Assembly (NCBI RefSeq): GCF_022378335.1
Contig: NZ_JAIQCI010000032.1
Location: 1-64,000, forward strand
Direction of reading: 5' to 3'
From: Croceicoccus hydrothermalis
GTDB lineage: Bacteria; Pseudomonadota; Alphaproteobacteria; Sphingomonadales; Sphingomonadaceae
Length of the DNA stretch: 64,000 nucleotides
In this document: one piece after another, positions 52,404 to 61,076 of the stretch
Layout of the letters: the number at the start of each line of letters is the position of its first letter
How positions within the stretch are numbered: position 1 is the first letter of the stretch
Notes under the pieces: model-generated
Databases searched by the model: none
What the model was told of the DNA's origin: nothing
The model's input: the letters and a program-made list of their open reading frames with translations, nothing else
Program-made: the position numbers and the translations under genes

Positions 52404-52434
52404 GGGGCGGCCGCGTCGCGCGCCGACCCTTTTT
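52404..52434 (+). terminator. Rho-independent terminator after the sugar permease
   Basis: GGGGCGGC and GCCGACCC form a stem with one mismatch around a ten-base loop, followed by five T residues. It separates the permease from the convergent GntR gene. Confidence 0.7.
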
Positions 52435-52451
52435 CGTATGGCGTGGCGGGC

Positions 52452-53210
52452 CTATTCCATCGAGCCGTGCGTATCTTCGAGGGCCAGTTCGACAAGGACC
52501 GTCATCGCCGCCGCAGCGCCATCGGCATCCTGCGCCGCGATGGCGTCGTAAACCTGCGCGTGGTCGGGGATCGGATTGCGGGGCAAGGCTCTTGCCCGTT
52601 GCTTGAACTGCGTGGTCCAGTTGACCGCAGCGCCGATGCTTGCCGATAGCACGATCAATGCGTCGTTGCGGGTCGCTTGCAGGATGGCGGTATGGAAATC
52701 GCGATCGGCCGAACGGCCCGCCTCGGTCATCAGGCCATGTTCGCGCATCCCGGTCAGCGCCAGCTTCATCGCGGTCAGCTCGGTCTTTTCGCGGCGCTCC
52801 GCCGCCAGTCTCGCGGCCGAAGGCTCCACGATAAGGCGCAACTCGAAAAGGCTGCGCACAAATGCGATATCCGGCTCCCCGGCAAAGGCCCAGCCCAGCA
52901 CATCGGGATCGAGCAGGTTCCAGCGTTCGCGCGGGAGGACGCGCGTGCCCGCCTTGGGACGGCTGGCGACAAGCCCCTTCGCCGTGAGCACCTGTATGGC
53001 CTCGCGATAGGCGCTGCGCGAAACGTGGAGTTCCTCGGCAAATGCGACCTCGCCGGACAGTATATCTCCGGGCTGATACTTCCCGGCGAGAATATCGGTG
53101 CCCAGACGATGCGCAATTGCCCCATGCAGCCGGCGACCCGGCCCGTGTGCCCGTTTCGTCCGCTTTGCCGATACCGTCGATTTGTTCACAGCTTGCGTAT
53201 CTTCCACCAT
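52452..53210 (-). CDS. FadR-subfamily GntR transcriptional regulator
   Basis: The 252-residue protein has the winged-helix domain (LGTDILAGKYQPGDILSGEV, then FAEELHVSRSAYREAIQVLT and GLVASRPKAGTRVLPRERWN). The C-terminal FCD domain is all-helical, with the metal-site residues in FVRSLFELRLIVEPSAARLA, DRDFHTAILQATRND and PDHAQVYDAIAAQD. FCD regulators usually bind sugar acids or other carboxylates, so arabonate or keto-deoxy-arabonate is a plausible effector. The ATG was preferred over a GTG three codons upstream. It is divergent from the aldehyde dehydrogenase operon, which it probably represses. Confidence 0.88.
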   Translation of the reverse strand: MVEDTQAVNKSTVSAKRTKRAHGPGRRLHGAIAHRLGTDILAGKYQPGDILSGEVAFAEELHVSRSAYREAIQVLTAKGLVASRPKAGTRVLPRERWNLLDPDVLGWAFAGEPDIAFVRSLFELRLIVEPSAARLAAERREKTELTAMKLALTGMREHGLMTEAGRSADRDFHTAILQATRNDALIVLSASIGAAVNWTTQFKQRARALPRNPIPDHAQVYDAIAAQDADGAAAAMTVLVELALEDTHGSME

Positions 53211-53289
53211 TTCCGTCACCGACCGTGCTTAACGCAAGGCAGGCCATTGCGCAAAGCGCGACGACATTCGACGTTGCGTTTAGGCCGAA

Positions 53290-53329
53290 GTCATAATATG
53301 TCGGAGTAAATAAGGAGACATATTATGAC
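53290..53329 (+). promoter_or_regulatory. 13-bp perfect inverted repeat enclosing the start codon
   Basis: GTCATAATATGTC and GACATATTATGAC flank a 14-base loop. The right arm contains the ATG of the aldehyde dehydrogenase, and the AAGGAG ribosome-binding site (53312-53317) is mostly in the loop. In RNA the start codon would be paired. As DNA it could be a dyad operator. The overlapping ATGTCGGAGTA at 53298-53308 resembles the GntR site at the permease promoter. Confidence 0.65.
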
Positions 53330-54848
53330 CCAGTTCCAATCCGTAAAGGCGGAAACCGGTGAAACCTTCGGCGACCCGATCGCCGTCAACGACGTGTCCG
53401 ATGTCGCGGTCGCCTGTCAGAAGGCGCAGGACGCATTCGACGTGTATCGCGCCACCACTCGTGAGGACAGGGCCGCCTTTCTCGAGGATATCGCAGATCA
53501 GATCATGGCGATTGGCGACGCGCTCGTCGACGCCGCGACCAGCGAAAGCGGATTGCCCACGGCCCGGATCGAAGGTGAGCGTGGCCGGACATGCGGGCAG
53601 CTTCGCATGTTCGCCGGCGTCGTACGCCGCGGCGGATGGCAGCAGCTTCGCATCGATCCGGCCATGCCGGACCGTTCGCCGCTTCCCCGCCCGGACCTTC
53701 GCCTTCGCATGGTGCCGCTGGGGCCTGTGGCCGTGTTCGGCGCGTCCAATTTCCCCATCGCATTCTCGACCGCGGGCGGGGATACCGCATCGGCGCTCGC
53801 CGCCGGTTGCCCGGTGGTTGTGAAGGGCCACCCGGCCCACCCGCAGACGGGCGCGCTGGTGGCCGACGCGATCGCAAAGGCCGTCAGGAACGCAGGCCTG
53901 CCCGAAGGCGTGTTCCAGCATCTTGTCGGACCTTCCAATGAGCTTGGCGCGGCGCTGGTGCAGGATCCGCGCATCGCGGCCGTCGGCTTTACCGGTTCGC
54001 GCGCTGGCGGTCTTGCGTTGCAGTCGCTCGCGCAGAAGCGCGAGGTTCCGATCCCGGTCTACGCCGAAATGTCCAGCATCAATCCGGTGCTGCTGCTTCC
54101 TCACGCGCTCAAGGACAAGGGCGCGGCGCTCGGCACTGCGTTCGTGGGTTCGCTGACCATGGGTGCGGGGCAGTTCTGTACCAATCCCGGCCTCGTGCTC
54201 GCGATCGAAGGCGAGGGCCTCGACGCATTCATCGATGCCGCGCAGACGGCTGTGAAGGATGCCGCGCCGCAGACGATGCTGACGCCTAATATCCGCGATG
54301 CCTATGGCAAGGCCGTCGATACGCTTTCGCAATGCGACGGGGTCGAGGAAATCGCCAAGGGCGACGAAGGCGACAAGACCCACGGCGGCGCCGCCGTGTT
54401 CCAGACCGCCGGCGACAAGTTCCTGTCCGACAAGAGCCTGCAGGCCGAGATGTTCGGCTCCGCCTCGCTCATCGTGCGCTGCAAGGACGAGGACGAGCTC
54501 GTGCGCATCATCGACAGCCTCGAAGGGCAGCTGACCGCGACCCTGCACATGGATGATGCCGATGCGGCCATTGCCGGGCGCATGATCCCCCATCTGGAGC
54601 GCCGGGTCGGGCGCATCCTCGCCAATGGCTGGCCCACGGGCGTCGAAGTCGGTCATGCCATGGTCCACGGCGGGCCGTATCCGTCGACCACCGATGCGCG
54701 CATGACCTCGGTCGGGAGCCTCGCGATCGACAGGTATCTGCGACCCGTCAGCTATCAGAACATCCCACAGGATCTGCTGCCGCCCGAACTGCGCGACGCG
54801 AACGCCGGCGACGGCGTCCCGCGCCTGGTCGACGGCGAGCCGGCCTGA
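53325..54848 (+). CDS. 2,5-dioxopentanoate (alpha-ketoglutaric semialdehyde) dehydrogenase
   Basis: The 507-residue ALDH belongs to the group with VFGASNFPIAFSTAGGDTAS and ALAAGCPVVVKGHPAHPQTG, typical of ketoglutaric semialdehyde dehydrogenases. The catalytic Glu lies in AEMSSINPVL and the nucleophilic Cys in MGAGQFCTNPGL. It converts 2,5-dioxopentanoate to 2-oxoglutarate, the last step of non-phosphorylative pentose oxidation. The ATG sits in an unusual inverted repeat. It is the first gene of an apparent operon reaching to the GH43 genes and perhaps the terminal receptor. Assignment to the arabinose pathway rests on the neighbours. Confidence 0.9.
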   Translation: MTQFQSVKAETGETFGDPIAVNDVSDVAVACQKAQDAFDVYRATTREDRAAFLEDIADQIMAIGDALVDAATSESGLPTARIEGERGRTCGQLRMFAGVVRRGGWQQLRIDPAMPDRSPLPRPDLRLRMVPLGPVAVFGASNFPIAFSTAGGDTASALAAGCPVVVKGHPAHPQTGALVADAIAKAVRNAGLPEGVFQHLVGPSNELGAALVQDPRIAAVGFTGSRAGGLALQSLAQKREVPIPVYAEMSSINPVLLLPHALKDKGAALGTAFVGSLTMGAGQFCTNPGLVLAIEGEGLDAFIDAAQTAVKDAAPQTMLTPNIRDAYGKAVDTLSQCDGVEEIAKGDEGDKTHGGAAVFQTAGDKFLSDKSLQAEMFGSASLIVRCKDEDELVRIIDSLEGQLTATLHMDDADAAIAGRMIPHLERRVGRILANGWPTGVEVGHAMVHGGPYPSTTDARMTSVGSLAIDRYLRPVSYQNIPQDLLPPELRDANAGDGVPRLVDGEPA

Positions 54849-54877
54849 TTCCGCGCGGCAATCCCTGAACACGTGAT

Positions 54878-54907
54878 GCGGCGGCCCGGCAGGATCCGGG
54901 CCGCCGC
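54878..54907 (+). promoter_or_regulatory. GC-rich intercistronic hairpin
   Basis: GCGGCGGCCCGG and CCGGGCCGCCGC form a perfect 12-bp stem with a six-base loop. No T tract follows, so it is not a standard terminator. Placed 19 bases before the next gene, it may protect or attenuate the upstream message. Confidence 0.6.
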
Positions 54908-54925
54908 CCAGAGAGGAACGAATTG

Positions 54926-55921
54926 ATGACCCGATCGCGACTGTTGCAGCATCGCGCCGACGATGGCGCGCGGCGCGTAATCCTGGCCGAGGGCGACGAG
55001 GCTTTCGTGCTGGAGAATACGTCGACCGTACTCGACCTGGCGAAATCCGCCATAGCGGCGGGCACGACGCTGAAGGATGCTGCGAAAAACTGCACGCGCG
55101 GTCGGGACATCGATTTGCAGGCGGAACTGGCCGCGGGGCGTCTGTTGGCCCCTGTGGATCATGCCGATCCTGCGCATCTGCTGCTGACGGGTACGGGTTT
55201 GACGCATCTCGGCTCTGCGGAAGGGCGGAACAAGATGCACCTCGCCGCGCAGGCGAAGGAAGACGTCACCGATTCCATGCGCATGTTTCTCGAAGGGCTG
55301 GAAGGCGGAAAGCCGAAGGAAGGCGAGACGGGGCAGCAGCCTGAATGGTTCTACAAGGGCGACGGGTCGCAGCTGATCGGCCCGCGCGACAGTTTCACCA
55401 TGCCCCATTTCGCGCAGGACGGCAGCGAGGAGCCGGAATTGGCCGGCATCTATCTCATCGGCGACGATGGCACGCCGCATCGGCTCGGCATTGCGATCGC
55501 CAACGAATTTTCCGACCATGTGACCGAACGGCACAACTATCTCTGGCTCGCCCATTCGAAGCTGCGCCAGGCCGCACTCGGCGCGGAACTGTTGCTGGGT
55601 GATCCGCCCTCCCATGTCGAGGGTACGAGCCGTATCCTGCGCGATGGGGAGGTTCTGTGGGAAAAGCGCTTCCTGTCGGGTGAGGACAACATGTCGCACA
55701 GCCTGCACAATTTGGAACAGCATCATTTCAAATATGCGCAGTTCCAGCGGCCGGGCGATGTGCATGTCCATTTCTTCGGCACGGCGACGCTATCTTTTGC
55801 GGAGGGCGTCACGACCCAAGAAGGCGATGTGTTCGAGATCAGCGCCGAGCCGTTCTCCCTGCCCTTGTCCAACCCGCTTGCCCGTGCGGAGCACGCGCCG
55901 GTGACGGTCATGGTTCTCTGA
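54926..55921 (+). CDS. FAH-superfamily enzyme, AraD1/GguC-like (probable 2-keto-3-deoxy-L-arabonate dehydratase)
   Basis: The 331-residue protein resembles the AraD1/GguC group of the fumarylacetoacetate-hydrolase fold. Landmarks are LLLTGTGLTHLGSAEGRNKM, PEWFYKGDGSQLIGPRDSF, EPELAGIYLIGDDGTPHRLG and GIAIANEFSDHVTERHNYLW, where the Glu and Asp residues form the metal site. Its place between the semialdehyde dehydrogenase and the sugar dehydrogenase supports conversion of 2-keto-3-deoxy-L-arabonate to 2,5-dioxopentanoate. A hydrolase or aldolase outcome is possible, since the fold supports several reactions. ATG with GAGGAA seven bases upstream. Confidence 0.78.
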   Translation: MTRSRLLQHRADDGARRVILAEGDEAFVLENTSTVLDLAKSAIAAGTTLKDAAKNCTRGRDIDLQAELAAGRLLAPVDHADPAHLLLTGTGLTHLGSAEGRNKMHLAAQAKEDVTDSMRMFLEGLEGGKPKEGETGQQPEWFYKGDGSQLIGPRDSFTMPHFAQDGSEEPELAGIYLIGDDGTPHRLGIAIANEFSDHVTERHNYLWLAHSKLRQAALGAELLLGDPPSHVEGTSRILRDGEVLWEKRFLSGEDNMSHSLHNLEQHHFKYAQFQRPGDVHVHFFGTATLSFAEGVTTQEGDVFEISAEPFSLPLSNPLARAEHAPVTVMVL

Positions 55922-55924
55922 ACC

Positions 55925-56851
55925 GTGGAGCCTATTCGCATAGCGGTCGTGGGCGTGGGCAAGATCGCCCGCGATCAGCATCTTCCCGCCATCGACGGCA
56001 ATTCGGCTTTCAGCCTCGCCGCCACGGTCAGCCCGGACGATCCCGGCCCTTGCGACCTGCCGCATTTCGCCCGGCTCGAGGAGCTGCTTGAAAACGGGCC
56101 GGCGATCGATGCGGTGGCCTTGTGCACCCCGCCGCAGGTCCGTTACGAGCTGGCGACCATCGCGCTGAAAAAAGGCGTTCATGTCTTTCTGGAAAAACCG
56201 CCCGGCGCCACGTTGAGCGAAGTCGTCGCGCTCCGCGAACGGGCGCAGAAGGTCGGCGTCACCCTGTTCGCGGCGTGGCATTCGCGCTTTGCCGCCGGGG
56301 TTGCGCCCGCGCGCGCATGGCTCTCCGACCGGAAGGTCGAAAAGGTCTCCATCGTCTGGCGCGAGGATGTTCGGGTTTGGCATCCCGGTCAGGCCTGGAT
56401 CTGGGAACCGGGCGGGCTTGGCGTGTTCGATCCGGGCATCAATGCGCTTTCGATCGTGACGCATATCCTCCCGCGAACGGTCTTCCTCAAGACGGCGACG
56501 CTGAGCTTGCCGGAAAATCGCGCCGCGCCGATCGCGGCCGATCTCGACATGTACGATACAGGCGGTGCGTCGGTGCATATGGACCTCGACTGGCGTCAGA
56601 CCGGCCCGCAAAGCTGGGACATCACGGTGGAAACCGATGCCGGCACGCTGAAACTGACCAACGGGGGTGCCGTGCTCACCCTGCCCAGCGGCACTGAGCA
56701 TAACGAGGATCTGGAATATCCGGGTCTCTATTCGCGTTTCGCCAATCTTATCCGCGGCGGCCGCAGCGATGTCGATATCGACCCGCTCCGGCTGGTTGCC
56801 GACGCGTTCCTGCGGGGCCGGAGGGACGCGGTCGAACCTTTCTACGATTGA
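55925..56851 (+). CDS. Gfo/Idh/MocA oxidoreductase, probable L-arabinose 1-dehydrogenase
   Basis: The 308-residue protein starts at a GTG three bases after the preceding stop. The Rossmann motif VVGVGKIARDQHLPAI is at the N-terminus, the EKPPGATLSEV motif near 90 carries the active-site Lys, and WREDVRVWHPGQAWIWEPGG followed by FDPGINALS matches the L-arabinose/D-galactose 1-dehydrogenases of the Azospirillum type. It oxidises the pyranose at C1 to a lactone with NAD(P). In this locus L-arabinose is the likely substrate. The product lactone would need hydrolysis, for which no gene is present nearby. Confidence 0.87.
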   Translation: MEPIRIAVVGVGKIARDQHLPAIDGNSAFSLAATVSPDDPGPCDLPHFARLEELLENGPAIDAVALCTPPQVRYELATIALKKGVHVFLEKPPGATLSEVVALRERAQKVGVTLFAAWHSRFAAGVAPARAWLSDRKVEKVSIVWREDVRVWHPGQAWIWEPGGLGVFDPGINALSIVTHILPRTVFLKTATLSLPENRAAPIAADLDMYDTGGASVHMDLDWRQTGPQSWDITVETDAGTLKLTNGGAVLTLPSGTEHNEDLEYPGLYSRFANLIRGGRSDVDIDPLRLVADAFLRGRRDAVEPFYD

Positions 56852-56877
56852 AGAATGAATATTGTGGGAGAGTATCA

Positions 56878-58446
56878 ATGCTGAAACGAACCGCCCGCCG
56901 GGGGGGCGTAGCCATCCTGATGGCGGCGACCATGCTGTCGAACGCCGCCTTTGCCGACACCAACGGGCAACCCACGCGCGCCGCCATCGCCGCCGACACG
57001 CCAGGCCCCGTCTATCACAAGGAGATGTTCACGCAGTTTGCCGAACATCTTGGCAACGGGATATATGGCGGCCTCTGGGTCGGGCCGGACAGCACCATTC
57101 CCAACACCAACGGTTTTCGCAACGATGTCGTGGGCGCGCTGCGCGATCTTTCCGTGCCGGTCATCCGCTGGCCGGGCGGGTGCTTTGCCGACGAATATCA
57201 CTGGCGCGACGGCATCGGACCGCAATCGGAACGCCCGACCCGGATCAATACCCATTGGGGCGGCGTGACCGAACCCAACACGGTCGGGACGCACGAATTC
57301 TTCGAACTGACCCGTCAGGTCGGGGCGGAGGCCTATGTCGCCGGCAATGTCGGCAATGGATCGCCTGCGGAAATGGCCGAGTGGGTCGAATATATCACCT
57401 CGCCCGCCGGAACGCTGGCGGAAGAGCGCGCCGCGAACGGCCATCCCGAGCCCTGGGATATGGCCTATTTCGGGGTCGGCAACGAACTTTGGGGGTGCGG
57501 CGGGAACATGCGGCCCGAATATGCGGCGGATCTGACGCGCCGCTATTCCACCTTCGTCAAGGTGCCCGAGGGTACGAAGGTGATGAAGATCGCCGCCGGC
57601 GCCAATGTCGACGATTACAACTGGACCGAGACCATGATGAAGGTCGCGGCGCCCATGCTCGACGGCGTGTCGCTGCATTATTACGTCCATCCCGCGGGCG
57701 GATGGCCGCCGCGCGCACCTGCCGTCGGCTTTGACGAAAACGGTTGGGCCGACGCGCTGGAACGGGCGTGGCACATGGACGAGCTGGTGACGAAGCACAG
57801 CGCGATCATGGACAAGTACGATCCGGAAAAGCGGCTTTTCCTGGCCGTGGACGAATGGGGTTCCTGGTACGCACAGGATCCGGGCACGACTCCCGGCTTC
57901 CTGCGGCAGCAGAACACGTTGCGCGATGCGCTGATCGCGGCGATCAACCTCGACATCTTTGCAAAACATGCCGACCGCGTGCGGATGAGCGCCATCGCGC
58001 AGATGGTGAACGTGTTGCAGGCGATGATCCTCACCGACGGGGACCGCATGGTGCTCACCCCGACCTATCACGTGTTCGAAATGTACAAGCCGTGGCAGGA
58101 TGCCACCGTGCTGCCGATCGAGATCGATACGCCGACCTATAGCAGCGGGGAATATGAATTGCCCGCCGTCAGCGGATCGGCCGTGCGGGCGAAGGACGGG
58201 ACGATGCATGTCGCGCTGTCGAATGCGGATGCGACGGAGGAAAACACAGTCACCATCGCACTCAACGGGGCGAAGGCGTCGCGTGCGACCGGCCGCATTC
58301 TTACAGGCGACCGGATCGATGCGCATAATACGTTCGACGCACTGCAAACCGTTCGTCCCATGCCGTTTCGCGGCGCGCGCGTGAACGGCGACCGGCTCAC
58401 CGTCACCCTGCCGGCGAAATCGGTCGTCGTGCTGGAGCTGAACTGA
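56878..58446 (+). CDS. Alpha-L-arabinofuranosidase, GH51
   Basis: The 522-residue secreted enzyme has a signal peptide (GGVAILMAATMLSNAAFA, cleavage near FADT). The GH51 barrel includes GNGIYGGLWVGPDSTIPNTN and VIRWPGGCFADEYHWRDGIG. The acid/base Glu203 is in GVGNELWGCGG, and the nucleophile Glu326 is in AVDEWGSW; a C-terminal beta-sandwich ends the protein. It removes terminal arabinofuranosyl units from arabino-oligosaccharides, probably in the periplasm. GGGAG precedes the chosen ATG. Its stop shares one base with the next start (TGATG), so it is coupled to the first GH43 gene. Confidence 0.93.
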   Translation: MLKRTARRGGVAILMAATMLSNAAFADTNGQPTRAAIAADTPGPVYHKEMFTQFAEHLGNGIYGGLWVGPDSTIPNTNGFRNDVVGALRDLSVPVIRWPGGCFADEYHWRDGIGPQSERPTRINTHWGGVTEPNTVGTHEFFELTRQVGAEAYVAGNVGNGSPAEMAEWVEYITSPAGTLAEERAANGHPEPWDMAYFGVGNELWGCGGNMRPEYAADLTRRYSTFVKVPEGTKVMKIAAGANVDDYNWTETMMKVAAPMLDGVSLHYYVHPAGGWPPRAPAVGFDENGWADALERAWHMDELVTKHSAIMDKYDPEKRLFLAVDEWGSWYAQDPGTTPGFLRQQNTLRDALIAAINLDIFAKHADRVRMSAIAQMVNVLQAMILTDGDRMVLTPTYHVFEMYKPWQDATVLPIEIDTPTYSSGEYELPAVSGSAVRAKDGTMHVALSNADATEENTVTIALNGAKASRATGRILTGDRIDAHNTFDALQTVRPMPFRGARVNGDRLTVTLPAKSVVVLELN

Positions 58447-59495
58447 TGGCGGGCGTGGTGGCAAGGCTGGCGGTGCACGGCTGGCTAATGCTTGCCGCGG
58501 CGTCGGCCTTGCCGCTGGGCGCCTGCGCGATCGCGGGGGAAAGGCCGGCCAACGCACAGCCGCAGCCGATGAACCCCCGGATGAGCGGCGATCTCATCAC
58601 CCATGATCCGGTGATAATCCGTCAGGACGACACCTATTATCAGTTCGCGACCGGCGGCGAATATGTTTCGGTCAAGACATCGCCCGATCTCCTGCGGTGG
58701 ACCGATGCGGGCTCCGCCTTGCCGGCCATGCCGGACTGGACGAAGGATGCCGTTCCCGGTGCCCAGGGCATGTGGGCGCCGGACATCAGCTTCGTGAACG
58801 GGCAATACCGCCTTTATTACTCGGTCTCGAGCTTCGGATCGAACCGGTCGGCGATCGGTCTTGCGACCAGTCCGACGTTGGACCGGGACGATCCCGATTA
58901 CAAATGGACCGACCGCGGCCGCGTCGTGCAATCGATGCCCAATGACGATTACAATGCGATCGACCCCAATCTCGTCGTCGATCGCGAAGGGCGGCAATGG
59001 CTGTCCTTCGGCAGTTTCTGGAGCGGCATCAAGCTGGTTGCGCTGAACCCCGAAACCGGAAAGCCTGCCGCCGGTGCCCCACTCCACGCGATTGCGAGCA
59101 GGCCCGCACCCGATGGCGGACCGGCGCCGGTCGAGGCCCCGTTCATCTTCGAACGGGACGGCTGGTATTATCTCCTCGTCTCGTACGACTATTGCTGCAA
59201 GGGCGTGAACAGCACCTATTATACCGTCATTGCCCGGTCGCGCGACATTACGGGGCCCTATCTCGGCCGGGATGGCAGTTCGATGATGCACGGCGGCGGT
59301 ACGATACTTCTGCGTGCCGATCTTCAGGAGAAGGAACGGTTTCGCGGGCCGGGCCACCCCGGCGCCTTTACCGATCGGGACGGCACGACCTACGTGACCT
59401 ATCACGCCTATGACCGGGAGCAGGACGGCGCGCCGAAACTGCGGCTCGCTCCGCTGGTATGGGACGCGGATGGATGGCCTACCGCGTTGAAATAA
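58446..59495 (+). CDS. GH43 arabinanase-like lipoprotein
   Basis: The 349-residue five-bladed propeller has a lipobox LPLGAC ending at Cys27. Catalytic residues of GH43 are Asp54 in THDPVII (base), Asp173 in NAIDPNLV (pKa modulator) and Glu230 in PVEAPFIF (acid). MWAPDISFVNGQYRLYYSVS and SYDYCCKGVNSTYYTVIARS resemble endo-1,5-alpha-L-arabinanases. It would cut arabinan or arabino-oligosaccharides at the membrane surface. It is translationally coupled to the GH51 gene and followed after 36 bases by a second GH43 gene. Confidence 0.9.
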   Translation: MAGVVARLAVHGWLMLAAASALPLGACAIAGERPANAQPQPMNPRMSGDLITHDPVIIRQDDTYYQFATGGEYVSVKTSPDLLRWTDAGSALPAMPDWTKDAVPGAQGMWAPDISFVNGQYRLYYSVSSFGSNRSAIGLATSPTLDRDDPDYKWTDRGRVVQSMPNDDYNAIDPNLVVDREGRQWLSFGSFWSGIKLVALNPETGKPAAGAPLHAIASRPAPDGGPAPVEAPFIFERDGWYYLLVSYDYCCKGVNSTYYTVIARSRDITGPYLGRDGSSMMHGGGTILLRADLQEKERFRGPGHPGAFTDRDGTTYVTYHAYDREQDGAPKLRLAPLVWDADGWPTALK

Positions 59496-59531
59496 TAACG
59501 ATCCGGGTCGAGGCCCGACAGGAGAGCTGAC

Positions 59532-60977
59532 ATGAATCTTGCGCTATCACGCCGGGCCTTCGCGGCCGCCGCCGCCGCCGTTCCCATGGCCTGCACCAAT
59601 GCGGGCGGGGTCGCCATGCCGGGGCGGCCGACCTCCGGTAACCGGTCGAGCCTGTCCATGACGCGCAATCCGCTGGTGAAAAACCGCGCCGATGCGCAAA
59701 TCTTCCGGCACGAAGACGGCATGTATTACATGACGGGCTCGGTTCCCGAATATGACCGGCTCGTCCTGCGCCGTGCATCCACCATTGCCGGGCTTGCCGA
59801 CGCGGAAGAGCGCGTCTTGTGGCGGCACGCGGAAAGCGGTCCGCTTTCGGGATTTATCTGGGCGCCGGAAATGCACCAGATCGACGGACGCTGGTATTTC
59901 TATTTCGCGGCCGGGCCAAGCGGCGGCGGCGAGGACGTGTTCCGTATCCGCACATATGTCGCGCAATGCGATAGCGCGGACCCGATGTCCGGCAACTGGA
60001 CCATCGCAGGCGAATTCAAGACGCCCTGGGACAGCTTCAACCTCGATTCGACCATTTTTCAGCATCGCGGCACGCGCTACTTCGTTTGGGCGCAGCGCGA
60101 ACCGGGGATCGAGACGAACTCGAACATGTATATCGCCCCGCTCGCGACGCCGCTCACGCTGGCGGCGCCCGCCGCACGGCTTACGGTTCCGACGCTGGAT
60201 TGGGAAATTCGCGGGTTCAAGGTCAACGAGGCGGCTGCCGTGCTCGAACGCAACGGTCGTCTCTTCATGACCTATAGCGCGAGCGCGACCGATGACCGCT
60301 ATTGCCTCGGCCTGCTTACGGCGGACGCGGATGCGAATATCATGGACCCGCGCGCATGGACGAAATCGTCCGATCCGGTGTTCGTGACGAATGTGTCGAC
60401 CTCCGTCTACGGGCCGGGCCACAACAGCTTTACCACGGATGAGGCGGGCAATGACGTCCTCGTCTATCATGGGCGCGATTATCGCGAGATCGAGGGGGAT
60501 CCGCTTTTCAACCCCGACCGCCACACGCGCGTGCAGAAACTCTATTACAAGCCGGACGGTTCGCCCGATTTCGGCGTTCCGGTCGGCAACGGACCCTTGC
60601 CGGAACGCTTCTCGCCCGTGGGTCGACCGCAGGTCTTCCTCGCGCATCAGGCGGAGCGGCCGCTGGTTGCCGGCGGACCGCTGGCGCAGACGCAATATCG
60701 CGCGATTGCCGAAGCGGACGGCAATGTGAGCCTCTCGCCCATATTGCTGCGCGATCACAGGCTCGTGGCCGGCGGCGACGGATCCGTGCGGCTGCTCCCC
60801 ATGTCAGAAATCGGCGGCAACGGGCGCGGCGCCCAATTCAGGCGGATCGAGAATGCGACCGACGGCACGGTCACATTCGCGATCCCCGGCATGCCCGGCA
60901 AGGCGCTCGGCTTCGTTGATGGGAAACTGGCCCTCGCATCGTCGCGCGGGCCGCAAAGCCAGTGGACGGTGAGCTAA
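59532..60977 (+). CDS. GH43 family arabinosidase with C-terminal beta-trefoil-like domain
   Basis: The 481-residue protein begins with a twin-arginine-like LSRRAFAAAAAAVPMAC signal that also contains a possible lipobox ending at Cys21. The GH43 catalytic residues are Asp54 in NRADAQIF, Asp172 in FNLDSTIF and Glu233 in KVNEAAAV, with FIWAPEMHQIDGRWYFYFAA between. Residues about 360-481 (FLAHQAERPLVAGGPLAQTQ and QFRRIENATDGTVTF) look like an AbfB-type arabinose-binding beta-trefoil. It probably releases arabinose from oligosaccharides, exported folded by Tat. The last enzyme gene before the receptor; a hairpin follows. Confidence 0.87.
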   Translation: MNLALSRRAFAAAAAAVPMACTNAGGVAMPGRPTSGNRSSLSMTRNPLVKNRADAQIFRHEDGMYYMTGSVPEYDRLVLRRASTIAGLADAEERVLWRHAESGPLSGFIWAPEMHQIDGRWYFYFAAGPSGGGEDVFRIRTYVAQCDSADPMSGNWTIAGEFKTPWDSFNLDSTIFQHRGTRYFVWAQREPGIETNSNMYIAPLATPLTLAAPAARLTVPTLDWEIRGFKVNEAAAVLERNGRLFMTYSASATDDRYCLGLLTADADANIMDPRAWTKSSDPVFVTNVSTSVYGPGHNSFTTDEAGNDVLVYHGRDYREIEGDPLFNPDRHTRVQKLYYKPDGSPDFGVPVGNGPLPERFSPVGRPQVFLAHQAERPLVAGGPLAQTQYRAIAEADGNVSLSPILLRDHRLVAGGDGSVRLLPMSEIGGNGRGAQFRRIENATDGTVTFAIPGMPGKALGFVDGKLALASSRGPQSQWTVS

Positions 60978-60987
60978 GCCCGAAACA

Positions 60988-61022
60988 GGGCGGGGCATCT
61001 ACCTTGGGTAGTTGGCCCGCCC
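60988..61022 (+). promoter_or_regulatory. Nested hairpin between the GH43 and receptor genes
   Basis: GGGCGGG (60988-60994) pairs with CCCGCCC (61016-61022), and inside it CTACC pairs with GGTAG around a short loop. There is no T tract, so it may reduce read-through or stabilise the upstream message rather than terminate. Confidence 0.5.
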
Positions 61023-61076
61023 ACACGCGCCGTAAGCATCGGAAATGCGCCGATATTCGCCGCGATGAAATTTTCC

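Noticed and set aside
53290-53329. Rho-independent terminator
   Set aside because: The repeat contains a start codon and is not at the end of any gene; the arms are A/T-rich without a T tract.
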